A stretch of 64,000 nucleotides of DNA from Pseudofulvibacter geojedonensis (GCF_042675745.1 NZ_JBHTJM010000005.1:1-64000); one strand, 5' to 3'; positions 8,505 through 17,169 are shown, counted from the stretch's first letter. The notes: a model not told the origin generated them from the letters alone. Numbers and translations are program-made.

Positions 8505-9281
8505 TTAATTTACTTCTATAAAGCCCTTTAAATCTGACAAACTACCATTAAAAACATCAAAATCGTTTAGGTTTGTGCCAATTTTATAACTAGCCGTTTT
8601 TTGCCACAAAATCCAATTATTTTTTTTCCATGCAATTGGCAAATCTGGTTGAGACTTATTGTTATAATTGGCTATCCATAAAGGATAGGTAGCAAACAAT
8701 GATTTGTTTAAATATTTATTACCTGTATTAATATCTGTATAAATAATTACTTTTCTATTTAAAGCCTTTTCTACCGCATTTATAAACACTAACAGAGTTG
8801 ATTGAACTTGTTCTACAGATTGTGTTTGGTCTATTCCTCCTTCTTCAAAATCTATAATTGGTGGCAAATCTGTTTTCTCTATGGAGGCCAGTGCCTGTAT
8901 AAAGTTTTTAGCTTGAGCCTTTGGATCATCATTAGACCTGTAAAAATGATACGCTCCTCTAATAAATTTCTTTTCAGAAATCATATTCCAATTATGTTTA
9001 AAATCTGGATCTATATAAGTAATCCCCTCGGTTGCCTTGCAAATCACAAAGCTTAAACTATCTGATTTTTTGCTTAAAAAACCTATCTCATCTCCTTGAT
9101 ATTTAGAAACGTCTATTCCATATACAAACTTTACTTTCTCTTTAGTAGCATCCACCGTATCTAGAATTTTTTTAGGTTTAGAAGCCGATTCTTTATCTAT
9201 CGGATTCACTTTTTTAGATTGACATGACAACAAAATCACACCCAAAAAGAGCATCCAAAAACAGTTCTTATATTTCTTCAT
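8505..9281 (-). CDS. GH25 family lysozyme-like lipoprotein
   Basis: The 258-residue protein has a lipoprotein signal ending LLSC (Cys20). The catalytic domain starts at about residue 53 with YGIDVSKYQGDE; Asp of GIDVSKYQ and the DFEE motif in LPPIIDFEEGG (about 143-149) are the GH25 active-site acids. KATEGITYIDPDFKHNW and GAYHFYRSNDDPKAQA are further family signatures. GH25 enzymes hydrolyse the beta-1,4 bond between N-acetylmuramate and N-acetylglucosamine in peptidoglycan. As a lipoprotein it should act in the periplasm or at the outer membrane, in wall turnover or against other bacteria. It is followed by the 73-nt repeat. Confidence 0.9.
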   Translation of the reverse strand: MKKYKNCFWMLFLGVILLSCQSKKVNPIDKESASKPKKILDTVDATKEKVKFVYGIDVSKYQGDEIGFLSKKSDSLSFVICKATEGITYIDPDFKHNWNMISEKKFIRGAYHFYRSNDDPKAQAKNFIQALASIEKTDLPPIIDFEEGGIDQTQSVEQVQSTLLVFINAVEKALNRKVIIYTDINTGNKYLNKSLFATYPLWIANYNNKSQPDLPIAWKKNNWILWQKTASYKIGTNLNDFDVFNGSLSDLKGFIEVN

Positions 9282-9306
9282 TAGTAGTTATTTTATATTG
9301 AATAAA

Positions 9307-10926
9307 TTACTCGGTTGGTTTTGGTTTAGAGCTATCCCACTGTGCTCTTCCTAACAACCAACTAAAATCTCCCGATAATTGCTCTCCACTACCTAACTTT
9401 CCGTTTGTATAAGAATTATAAATTCCAGCACTAGAATGACAACCTATACAGCTTTCGGTACCATAAATTGTAATATCACTAGTAGGATTATTTTCCATTA
9501 AATTAGAAGCAGATTGATTCCCTTTTTGAAAAAAAGTTTCCATAGTTATATTGGTTAATAAGGCAATATTGGTATCTCCACCAGATTTATCGGTTACAGA
9601 AGTAGGCAGCACATAATTATCATCATCATGTGGAGGTGAAGGCACATTTTGATTTAGCGGATACTGCGTATCTATTAATTCATAATACTGCCAAACACTA
9701 TTTTGCTGTCTGAAATAGGTTTGCATACGCTCATTAATTCGCTGTACACGAGAAGGAATATTTACCATTCTGTGAGCTTGCGTTTTCATTACATTACTAT
9801 TAGCATAATATCTTGCCTTGGTAGAATCTTTATACTTGGGAGGAGAAGTTCCTTCTATTTGTGCACCTCTAGTAGTTACTTCCCAAAAGTTACCGTGTTT
9901 ATCTGTTTTAAACTCATACCTACTATTATGAGTTACATCTACATTAGCTGGGCAAATTTCGCACTCAGCATTACGTAACGATGGTGGGATTCTTACCGTT
10001 TTACCATCTTTCTCTATTTGGTTCTCTCTTAAATTATCTACATGCTCAAAAGTAGACCACACCCATTGCTTACCTGTTGGTGTTTTTTGACTAATATGGA
10101 ATCCAATCATTCCCAAATCTTTTTTAACCAATTCGTTAGTTTCTTCGTCTACAATATATCCTTCGTCTGTAAAATAGCGCTCTTTATAATCTGTATCTTC
10201 TAAAATTTTCCAAGCAAATTTAATTTCTATAGCTCCTAATTCATTGTTTTCATAATTTCCTGCCGGAAAATCTGCTTCAGGATTTTTCTTGGTATAAGCC
10301 AACTGTCCGTTGATATTATATAATTTCTTATCTACTATATAATCATACTCTTCTTTATTCATCAAAACTTCATAAACAACTACGTTCCCATTCTGATCGA
10401 ATAATTTACCCGCAAATGCTTGGTCTACCTCATCTGCAATATTCTGATCCCTTTTTGCAGTTGGCGTAGTTGATAGTAACAACAACCTAGCATCTGTAGC
10501 ACTTAGTATTTCTTTACTAATACCTAAACCAGACGCTGTTCTTGGACTACCCCAAGAAGAAGGAGCTAATCCGTCTTTACGATATACCTGAAAAGCTTCT
10601 TTCCAACCTAACCAGGTTGCTTCACCTTTGTCTGTAAAGTTTGGCATTGCATTTCCTTGTTCATCTCTTGGCCAGTTAATAGCTACCAGCGCTTGCCAAC
10701 TGTACTCGTTAAAAGCTTCGTTTAATTTATAGATGTTTTTCTCCTTTTTTAATTTTTCTTGTAGTAGTGGATCTACATCTACTGGTATATTAGGCGAAAA
10801 TGTTACTGGAGAAGGAATTTCTGAATACACTTCATTATTATGGTGATGCTCTTTGTCTTTACACGAAGTAATTAAAAGTGCTAGCACTACAGCAAAAAAT
10901 AGTGAGCTATTTAAAAAAGATTTCAT
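9307..10926 (-). CDS. Haem-binding (cytochrome c-like) lipoprotein, unknown role
   Basis: The 539-residue protein has a lipoprotein signal (LALLITSC, Cys22) followed by a His-rich stretch (KEHHHNNE). One c-type haem motif CIGCH lies about 45 residues from the C-terminus (ESCIGCHSSAG). A CEIC pair near residue 320 may form a disulphide. Landmarks shared with the next gene upstream (11017-12555) are WVWSTFEH versus RWAWQTFW, one CxxCH near the end, and DFSWLLG versus DFTWSIQG about 40 residues later. The two are therefore diverged paralogues. The proteins are probably exported electron-transfer or sensory haem proteins; no substrate can be read. A terminator separates the two genes. Confidence 0.7.
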   Translation of the reverse strand: MKSFLNSSLFFAVVLALLITSCKDKEHHHNNEVYSEIPSPVTFSPNIPVDVDPLLQEKLKKEKNIYKLNEAFNEYSWQALVAINWPRDEQGNAMPNFTDKGEATWLGWKEAFQVYRKDGLAPSSWGSPRTASGLGISKEILSATDARLLLLSTTPTAKRDQNIADEVDQAFAGKLFDQNGNVVVYEVLMNKEEYDYIVDKKLYNINGQLAYTKKNPEADFPAGNYENNELGAIEIKFAWKILEDTDYKERYFTDEGYIVDEETNELVKKDLGMIGFHISQKTPTGKQWVWSTFEHVDNLRENQIEKDGKTVRIPPSLRNAECEICPANVDVTHNSRYEFKTDKHGNFWEVTTRGAQIEGTSPPKYKDSTKARYYANSNVMKTQAHRMVNIPSRVQRINERMQTYFRQQNSVWQYYELIDTQYPLNQNVPSPPHDDDNYVLPTSVTDKSGGDTNIALLTNITMETFFQKGNQSASNLMENNPTSDITIYGTESCIGCHSSAGIYNSYTNGKLGSGEQLSGDFSWLLGRAQWDSSKPKPTE

Positions 10927-10969
10927 TTTTAGAGGTTTTAGTTAGTTTTAAATAAGATTTTACCTTGAA

Positions 10970-11005
10970 AAAAAGCGGATGCTCCCTAAGTAGCTTCCGC
11001 TTTTT
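10970..11005 (-). terminator. Terminator between the two haem lipoprotein genes
   Basis: The stem AAAAAGCGGA/TCCGCTTTTT with an inner GCT/AGC pair is followed by T residues on the minus strand. It lies 12 nt after the stop of the 11017-12555 gene, so the downstream paralogue is expressed by readthrough or from its own promoter. Confidence 0.8.
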
Positions 11006-11016
11006 CTATTTTTTAA

Positions 11017-12555
11017 TTATTTCACTTCTGCGCTTTCTTTACCTGAAGCTGCTATTGCCTTATCGTCCATTAAATTTCCTTGTATACTCCACGTAAAATC
11101 TAATTTAACTGCGTCTTTAAAATATGGTGCTTTTAAATCAAAATACTGGTCGGTAATATACAAATGACTAGAACTATCTGTAGTAGTAATTCCTGGAATA
11201 TATCTTGCCTGTCCGTGACAACTCATACAATTGGTTTGCATACCAAACTGATTTAACTTACCTCCTACTCTTTGGTCTATACCATAAGCCTGAATGTATT
11301 GATCTCCAGTAGAAAAAGTACCTCCGATAGCCACATTATCTTTAATAACTTGGTACGGACCAAAACTAGCTTCTAAATATGGGTTGTATGCATATAAAGA
11401 ATTGGCATTTTTACCCGAACCACCGTAATAAGGCTGTACAGGTTTTACCATACTATAAGCAATAGCCATAGCGTAATGTTTAGCAGCACTATCTAATTGA
11501 TCTGGCTGTAAGTCTGCAATAGTATTTGAGCTAGGTTCAAATGGTAATTTTGGAGTTGGAGACCACCAAAATGTTTGCCATGCCCATCTTTTTATTTCTC
11601 TAGTAGTAACGTGCATTGCCCTAAGAATTAAAAAGTCTCCTTTTTTAATATCTCTTGATTTAGCAATAGCTTCATCTGCCTTAAAATTAATGAATTCATT
11701 AACTGAATAGATCTTTTTAGCGGCATCTGTATTACCTGTTAGAGTTACATAAACAAAGGTATTCCAATCATCTTCTCCAAATTTTCTTTCCGGATTATTT
11801 TGTTCTCCTGGCCAAACAGATATTTTATAACAATCAGCACATTTTTCTGGAGCTAAATCTGCTTCTGTAAGTGGATCAAAAACTGGTTTTAAGGTTACGC
11901 CACTAGTTGGAAAATCTGCTATTTCAGGAAAATTAGCACCCGACTCACTTAAAGCATTTAAAGTACTTTCGAAAAACAACTTGTTATCAAAAATATGATT
12001 AGCAGCAGAGGGATCGTACTTTACAAAACTCACAATATCTCCAGTAGATGTAGTTATACTTTTACCAGTATGAAATTGACTAGGTGTTTTTAATTTTCCA
12101 CGGTTTCTTTGAATACTCTTTAAAGTCACCTTTTTTTCATTTATAAGCTGTTCTGTTAAAGCTCTTTTAATATCATCTGGCGTATACCAAGTTTCAAATC
12201 TTCTTAATTTCTGATTGTCGTAACTCTCTCCTGTGTATGCAGTTAATGCATGCCAAATATCCCATCCGTGGGTAATAATATCTGGATTGTTTTCAAAATT
12301 ACCCGCCTTTACATTATCGTATTTGGGGTTGCTTATCCATTTATTAATAAGTAACGAATCTGTAGGGAATGATGTTCCGCTAATTAACTTTTTAGGCATC
12401 GGATCTGCAATAAAAGAATTCGAACTTATTGGTGCTTCTGTAACATTTACAGCTATATTCTCTTCTACTACTACTTCTTCTTTACAGCTGGTAAATACCG
12501 TTGCTGCTAGTAGAACCCCTATAGCTAAACTATTGGTTTTTATACTTTTTAACAT
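11017..12555 (-). CDS. Haem-binding (cytochrome c-like) lipoprotein, paralogue of the downstream gene
   Basis: The 512-residue protein has a lipoprotein signal (LLAATVFTSC, Cys25) and an acidic start to the mature chain. A single c-type haem site CMSCH lies near residue 446 (MQTNCMSCHGQARYIPG). A CADC pair near residue 238 is the counterpart of CEIC in the paralogue. Trp-rich segments (RWAWQTFWWSPTPKLPF) occur around residue 325. A proximal promoter with a conserved 24-bp box lies upstream (12586-12631), matching that of the nitrilase-like gene. The protein should sit in the periplasm or at the outer membrane. Function is unknown; I infer that it works with the other two genes. Confidence 0.7.
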   Translation of the reverse strand: MLKSIKTNSLAIGVLLAATVFTSCKEEVVVEENIAVNVTEAPISSNSFIADPMPKKLISGTSFPTDSLLINKWISNPKYDNVKAGNFENNPDIITHGWDIWHALTAYTGESYDNQKLRRFETWYTPDDIKRALTEQLINEKKVTLKSIQRNRGKLKTPSQFHTGKSITTSTGDIVSFVKYDPSAANHIFDNKLFFESTLNALSESGANFPEIADFPTSGVTLKPVFDPLTEADLAPEKCADCYKISVWPGEQNNPERKFGEDDWNTFVYVTLTGNTDAAKKIYSVNEFINFKADEAIAKSRDIKKGDFLILRAMHVTTREIKRWAWQTFWWSPTPKLPFEPSSNTIADLQPDQLDSAAKHYAMAIAYSMVKPVQPYYGGSGKNANSLYAYNPYLEASFGPYQVIKDNVAIGGTFSTGDQYIQAYGIDQRVGGKLNQFGMQTNCMSCHGQARYIPGITTTDSSSHLYITDQYFDLKAPYFKDAVKLDFTWSIQGNLMDDKAIAASGKESAEVK

Positions 12556-12585
12556 TTTAAATTGGTGTTAGTTGTTTAATAAAAC

Positions 12586-12631
12586 CAAATATAGGGAGTG
12601 AGTTAAACCTAGTTGCGAGTAGAAATACGTG
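12586..12631 (-). promoter_or_regulatory. Promoter with conserved upstream box for the haem lipoprotein gene
   Basis: On the minus strand, TATATTTG (12593-12586) matches the -7 element TAnnTTTG. Exactly 14 nt upstream lies the box at 12631-12608: CACGTATTTCTACTC, then GC, then AACTAGG. The same box at the same spacing precedes the nitrilase-like gene (14060-14105), differing at only two of 24 positions. The box covers the -33 region, so it is probably the binding site of a shared activator or repressor. Confidence 0.7.
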
Positions 12632-12638
12632 TTTTTTA

Positions 12639-12667
12639 CAAAAAGGCTTACAAGTTCATGTAAGCCT
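12639..12667 (-). terminator. Terminator of the nitrilase-like gene
   Basis: The stem AGGCTTAC/GTAAGCCT with an 8-nt loop is followed on the minus strand by a T-run. It lies about 25 nt after the stop codon at 12693. Confidence 0.8.
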
Positions 12668-12692
12668 CTGTCTTTTTAAGAATATCTTCTAA

Positions 12693-14024
12693 TTAAGAAT
12701 TTAACTCAAACGGGGTATCTCCTCCGTAAATATGGATCTCTCCTGGTCCGCCAGCAAAGTAACTTGTAAAGTTCAATGCTGCTGGTGTAGCAACCGTATA
12801 TACTTTTAAGCAAGTTGTAGCGTTTTGCTCTTGAGTTGTTGCATTAGCTGCACCTGTAGCATTAGGATTTCCTTTTACAGCACCCGTTAATACTTGTGCA
12901 AATTGGGTATGCGCTCCGTAAGAAATAGCTTTGTTGTTGTACGTTACTTTATTAGCATAATTGGCATATACAGAGTTTACATCTTGAATGGCTCCTGCTC
13001 CTGTTGCTTTATTGTTTAAAACATACTGACCGTCGCAATTAAACACAAAACCATTAGCTACCGCCGCAATTGCATTATCGCTAATTTGCATACCGCATGA
13101 TGGAATAATATGAACGTTAATACCCGATACCGTACTTGGTTCATTGTCTATATTTCCTCTTAACCTTACATCTGCATGATCTAAGCAAATTTCTACACCC
13201 ATTTGTGTAGTTGTGGCAGTTCCTTCTTGATTAAAAATAGCGTACTCATCATCTAGTTTTTGCTTGGCATCTCCAGCAGATAAATCTATTATTGGGTAAG
13301 CCACCATTTGCTCGGTTACTACTGTAGAACCATTGGTTGTATACAATAAAAAGTCTTCGTTAGAGCAATAATACTTTTCTGTTGTCATGGTATTAGCAGT
13401 AGCAGCACCATCAGGTGTGCTCACTTTAGCGTTACTAACTATAATACTTCTGTTACGTACTTCGCAATTTGGATAAGCGTGACAGTTTTTAATAAAGTTA
13501 ATAAGCATATCGAAAATAACTCCTTGTAAAGGCCCGTACGATTCTAACCAATTTTTAGAAAGATTGGCTACTACATCGTTTCTAGTAGTTGCACTGTCTG
13601 ATGCATACACCGCATCTATATCTTTTACCAGTGTGGTAATGCAAGACCCAAAAACAAAAGTCCAATCTTGGTAGTTATCATTTACAAAAGTAGCTTCTAA
13701 CTGTTGCTTTAAATAGGTTAACGGATCGTTAGACTCGTCTGTATAGATATAAGGGCCGTGAACTCCATGAAAGTAAAACTCTGGTGCTACAAAAAAATTT
13801 AGTGTAGTTCCGTCTGACTTTGGTAAATTATTAACCGCAGTATCTACTGCGTTTTTCATAATAGCAATACGCGCATCTATATCTGCATAAATATCTTTAT
13901 TGGCTAAGTAATAACCGGCTACAGCACCTGGCCCATTAGGGTTTCCTATATCTACCACATCTGCTGGTGTAGTAGGTACGGCATAGCCTATAAATCTAAT
14001 TTTTTGGTAAGCATTCTGACTCAT
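12693..14024 (-). CDS. Nitrilase-superfamily (carbon-nitrogen hydrolase-like) protein
   Basis: The 443-residue protein has no signal peptide. A divergent nitrilase core can be followed: FFVAPEFYFHG places the catalytic Glu at residue 82, NRSIIVSNAK and TTEKYYCSNED give the strand and likely catalytic Lys, and MGVEICLDHADVRLRG places the nucleophile Cys at residue 280 in the usual GxxICxD context. Such enzymes hydrolyse nitriles or amides. The protein is longer than typical nitrilases (about 300), with Ala/Thr/Asn-rich inserts near residues 200-225 and 390-410. It shares a promoter box with the haem lipoprotein gene downstream, which suggests joint control. Substrate unknown; a non-catalytic relative is possible but the triad looks complete. 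Confidence 0.65.
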   Translation of the reverse strand: MSQNAYQKIRFIGYAVPTTPADVVDIGNPNGPGAVAGYYLANKDIYADIDARIAIMKNAVDTAVNNLPKSDGTTLNFFVAPEFYFHGVHGPYIYTDESNDPLTYLKQQLEATFVNDNYQDWTFVFGSCITTLVKDIDAVYASDSATTRNDVVANLSKNWLESYGPLQGVIFDMLINFIKNCHAYPNCEVRNRSIIVSNAKVSTPDGAATANTMTTEKYYCSNEDFLLYTTNGSTVVTEQMVAYPIIDLSAGDAKQKLDDEYAIFNQEGTATTTQMGVEICLDHADVRLRGNIDNEPSTVSGINVHIIPSCGMQISDNAIAAVANGFVFNCDGQYVLNNKATGAGAIQDVNSVYANYANKVTYNNKAISYGAHTQFAQVLTGAVKGNPNATGAANATTQEQNATTCLKVYTVATPAALNFTSYFAGGPGEIHIYGGDTPFELNS

Positions 14025-14059
14025 GATATATTGGTTTTATTAGTTCTAGTTAATACAAC

Positions 14060-14105
14060 CAAATATAATGAGCTAATCTCGCCTAGTTATGAGTAGAAAT
14101 ACGTG
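14060..14105 (-). promoter_or_regulatory. Promoter with conserved upstream box for the nitrilase-like gene
   Basis: On the minus strand, TATATTTG (14067-14060) is a perfect -7 element. At 14 nt upstream, 14105-14082 reads CACGTATTTCTACTC, then AT, then AACTAGG. This is the same box and spacing as at 12586-12631, while the 14 nt between box and -7 are not conserved. That pattern points to a functional binding site rather than simple duplication. Confidence 0.7.
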
Positions 14106-14139
14106 ATTTAAACCTTGTATAAAAAGACTGTGAAGTTGT

Positions 14140-14276
14140 TTCTAACGGTATCGGCTATGAGTAGTTACGGTTGTGTTTAGATGAAAATTAGCAAATAAAT
14201 CACAACCCATTGAAGTTGTCCGATGATTTCCCCCAAGGAAAAATCAGCCAGCAATGAATTATACACATTGTTAGGT
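14140..14276 (-). repeat. attC-like cassette boundary downstream of the AbiGi-like gene
   Basis: Read on the minus strand, the element begins ACCTAAC (14276-14270), a perfect match to the integron attC inverse core RYYYAAC, right after the gene's stop codon. It ends GTTAGAA (14146-14140), one base away from the core GTTRRRY. The segment between contains short inverted segments and no open frame. Size (137 nt) and position, immediately 3' of a single gene, fit a cassette recombination site. No integrase gene is in the window. The identification is inference from layout and end motifs. Confidence 0.45.
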
Positions 14277-14283
14277 GTAGTAC

Positions 14284-15147
14284 TTACAGGTCCTCAATTA
14301 TTTGTTCAAGCGAAATTATTCTTGAATTTAATATCATTAAATCATTGTAAGAACTATTTTGTCCAAAAATTTCTCTCAATTTTTCTATCATTGGTGGTAT
14401 TTCATCTTCTTTCTCGACGACAATAAACTTTATATCCTTTGGCTTAAATGTTAACTTTTTATGCTTAGCCAATCGCATATTTATATATCGGCGCTTAACT
14501 TCATCGGTGTAAAATTCACGCTTATAAATGTCCTTGATTTCTATTTTTTGTAATAATTCTTTCGGTGGTACGTAACGCCACTCTCGTTCATCATAAAATT
14601 TCACTTGCCTAAATTCATTACCGTTGCTATATCCAGTTCCGCTATACGGTTTTACGTATTTAAGAAAATGACCTAATTGTTTAGACAACTCTTCATTTTT
14701 TTCGCGCACTTGTTTGCTCGCTAAATATTGACCGCTATTAACTAAATCTATTTCTTCATCTTTGTATCCATACTCTTTGAGTAATTTCTGGTTTTCTTCG
14801 CTGTTTTCGATGTCAAATATATTCTCAAGATTTGCAGAAAGAGTATTTAAAACCTTAGCTGTTTCTGACTTTGCGTGAGTGTATAAAACTGGGCTTAAAC
14901 CATTTTTTAATCCCCATTCCTTTGATAATCCAATAGAATAACTTCCATATTTTTTTCGGTGTTCACTTATTTGTGATAATGGAATGTCACAGAAGCAAGA
15001 CATTGGTAGAACTAACTCGCTTTTTGATTTTAATATCTTTCCATAAGTTTCTAAACTATATCTAATAAAAATTCCGTTTCGAAGAATGCTGACAAGAAAA
15101 TCTTTTTCTCGCGTAAAGTGAAAAAGTGTGTTAGAGCTTAATTTCAT
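14284..15147 (-). CDS. AbiGi-like abortive infection protein
   Basis: The 287-residue cytoplasmic protein starts LSSNTLFHFTREKDFLVSIL and contains LPMSCFCDIPLSQISEH followed by YGSYSIGLSKEWGLKNGLSP, the signatures of the AbiGi family, the antitoxin-like half of the lactococcal AbiG phage-exclusion system. EREWRYVP in the second half is a further family-like motif. No AbiGii partner gene is adjacent; the upstream neighbour is an AIPR gene. Each gene ends in CCTGTAA and is followed by an attC-like palindrome, so it looks like a single-gene cassette acquired horizontally. A role in phage defence is inferred from family. Confidence 0.75.
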   Translation of the reverse strand: MKLSSNTLFHFTREKDFLVSILRNGIFIRYSLETYGKILKSKSELVLPMSCFCDIPLSQISEHRKKYGSYSIGLSKEWGLKNGLSPVLYTHAKSETAKVLNTLSANLENIFDIENSEENQKLLKEYGYKDEEIDLVNSGQYLASKQVREKNEELSKQLGHFLKYVKPYSGTGYSNGNEFRQVKFYDEREWRYVPPKELLQKIEIKDIYKREFYTDEVKRRYINMRLAKHKKLTFKPKDIKFIVVEKEDEIPPMIEKLREIFGQNSSYNDLMILNSRIISLEQIIEDL

Positions 15148-15176
15148 TAATTATTTCCAAAGTTTTTTGTATTACC

Positions 15177-15372
15177 CCTGACGGTTTGTATATGGCAAGT
15201 AGGGCAGTAGAAAGCACTGAACTTTAAAGCTAACTCCGAGCCAAAGTGTTGTATTTGGTTTTTAATTTATTCATTTTTTAAAAGCCAAATCAACGATTTG
15301 GCGGTGTTGGTAGATAGTTCCAAACTTTCATAAAACCACTGAACACCCTATTTGCTATATACAGTGTTACAG
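15177..15372 (-). repeat. attC-like imperfect palindrome downstream of the AIPR gene
   Basis: The element of about 196 nt has terminal inverted repeats: TTTGTATATGGCAAGTAGGG at 15185-15204 pairs with CCCTATTTGCTATATACAGT at 15346-15365 (16 of 20 positions). In the middle there is a perfect hairpin GCCAAATC-AAC-GATTTGGC (15284-15302). The stop codon of the AIPR gene lies inside one end. It has no open frame. Such long imperfect palindromes occur as intercassette repeats next to single accessory genes in flavobacteria, which is my recollection rather than a search. The core-site match is weaker than for the other element. Confidence 0.45.
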
Positions 15373-17061
15373 GCTGGTTTCTTTTAGAGTTGAACCATAA
15401 ATCTCTTTAAAACTATCATTTATATTTCTTCTTGTCAGTCTTACATAATCACTTTTTATTTTGCTTGACATTGTTTTTACAAACACACTGTTTTTAAAAA
15501 CGTTTTTATAATCTAAGAAACCATCATTTTTTGCAGTATATTCTTCAAGATCAAAGTTTATGTCTGGAGTTATTAAATTCCATAATTTTTCAATTGACTC
15601 TTTCAGTCTTTCATTATTTTCAGTAACAAATGACTTAGGATCCTTCAAGATTTCAACACCTAGTTCATCTTCTTCCAATAGGACTTTTATAACATTAGTG
15701 AAAAAGAAAATTGCTAAACCATAATTTCTGATTTTTTCATTATCAAGTAGAGATGCATTACTTTTTACAATGCTAAACACGAGGTAGGCTAAATAAATTT
15801 TGTCTGCGGAGATATTTCTTGAAAAAATAGAATTATAGTCATCTCCAAAAAGTTTCTGTTTTAAATGTGTATTGTGGGGCTTGTTTTGATAAAATGCAGC
15901 AATTAGTTGCGCAGCGAAATCTTTGTCTATAACTGTATTGAAACTGCTAACATCTTCGCCTCGTTTTCTATTATATAAAACTTTATTGTCGAATAACTCC
16001 TCAAATTCTTTTTGTAATGATTTTTGAACCGAATCATTAGATCTTAAATCTTTTATGCTTATTGAATTCTGATTATTCGCATAATAAGTAATGTCTTTTA
16101 CTAATGACGAGTTTGGATCTAGTTCAATGATCTTTGTTAGGATTGATAGATTTTTTGTTAGATGGGATTTGTTTTCATAAAGAGTTAGCATTGATTGACA
16201 ACCATTTATTACTGCATAATTACCGATTGTAATTTTATCTTCATTTTCACCGGTTTTCAATGACTCACATATGATCGTGATTCCATTGTGATATAGAAAA
16301 AAGTTATGATGTTCAGATTGATTAGTTATGCTACTTTTAATAGATTTATTTACTCTGGTCTTACCGACACCATATCTTACATTTTTATAAAATAAAGTTC
16401 TGTCTTGAATTCCTTCAAGTTTGACTAGTTCCTTTGCAGGAATGGAGTAAACTTTTGCTTTTACTTGATTTGGTAAATTATACTCTATTAAAGATTTATT
16501 TGTAAGATAAAGGTCTTTGTCAGGGAAAATAACTTCATTGTCTGCAAAGTATGTGTATTTCTCCAGTAAGCTTTCACAATCCCAAAATTCATAATCATCA
16601 GTAATATTTATATATTCATTTGCGTGTGTGTTAAACTTCTTATTTGTTATAAAAACAAGAATGACTTTGTAATGAGTTTTTTCAATTAAACTCATTCCAT
16701 TTACAAGAGCTTTTAGTTCACGGCTTGCTGTGCTTTCAAGTAAGTTTTGTAACGTTTCTTCATTTTTAAACCATTCTTTAGCGCCAACAAAGTTTCTCAA
16801 ATCATTATCACCTTGCTCTTGGAAGTCATTGGGCGAAAATTTAGACTGGATTAGGTATACAATTTCTTCCTCATCATCTAAAAAAATCCCATCTATTCCT
16901 TTGTCATTTTTTTGATCACAAACGCATCCAATAGCGTCATCTTTATCAATTCGAAAGAAATTTTCCAAAAACCAAATTATGAATGCAGAAGAATCTGATC
17001 GTCCGTTATTATAGTTTTGTATTTCAGATCTTAGTTTAGTAAAAAATATTTCTAGTGTCAT
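15367..17061 (-). CDS. AIPR (abortive infection phage resistance) family protein with N-terminal PD-(D/E)xK-like domain
   Basis: The 564-residue protein has an N-terminal nuclease-like region: DKGIDGIFLDDEEEIVYLIQSKF (residues about 49-71) gives the Asp and the QxK of a Mrr/PD-(D/E)xK fold. The AIPR core follows: FFLYHNGITIICE near residue 250, VINGCQSMLTLYEN, and ANNQNSISIKDLRSND near residue 325. AIPR proteins come from abortive-infection systems such as AbiR and act in phage defence, presumably by cutting nucleic acid. The stop codon is embedded in the attC-like element. Octamer TTACAGGC at 15367-15374 recurs inverted at 17081-17088, bracketing the gene. Confidence 0.85.
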   Translation of the reverse strand: MTLEIFFTKLRSEIQNYNNGRSDSSAFIIWFLENFFRIDKDDAIGCVCDQKNDKGIDGIFLDDEEEIVYLIQSKFSPNDFQEQGDNDLRNFVGAKEWFKNEETLQNLLESTASRELKALVNGMSLIEKTHYKVILVFITNKKFNTHANEYINITDDYEFWDCESLLEKYTYFADNEVIFPDKDLYLTNKSLIEYNLPNQVKAKVYSIPAKELVKLEGIQDRTLFYKNVRYGVGKTRVNKSIKSSITNQSEHHNFFLYHNGITIICESLKTGENEDKITIGNYAVINGCQSMLTLYENKSHLTKNLSILTKIIELDPNSSLVKDITYYANNQNSISIKDLRSNDSVQKSLQKEFEELFDNKVLYNRKRGEDVSSFNTVIDKDFAAQLIAAFYQNKPHNTHLKQKLFGDDYNSIFSRNISADKIYLAYLVFSIVKSNASLLDNEKIRNYGLAIFFFTNVIKVLLEEDELGVEILKDPKSFVTENNERLKESIEKLWNLITPDINFDLEEYTAKNDGFLDYKNVFKNSVFVKTMSSKIKSDYVRLTRRNINDSFKEIYGSTLKETSL

Positions 17062-17169
17062 AATAGTTGTTTTATCACTTGCCTGTAACTAACATATAAA
17101 CGTAATTACATTTATATCTTTATATGCGTATTGACTATATTTTCTAAAAAAGCTATAGTCCATTTGCCC

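Noticed and set aside
14223..14426. 67-codon plus-strand frame across the attC-like element
   Set aside because: It runs from the non-coding palindrome into the antisense of the AbiGi-like gene and has no recognisable protein feature.
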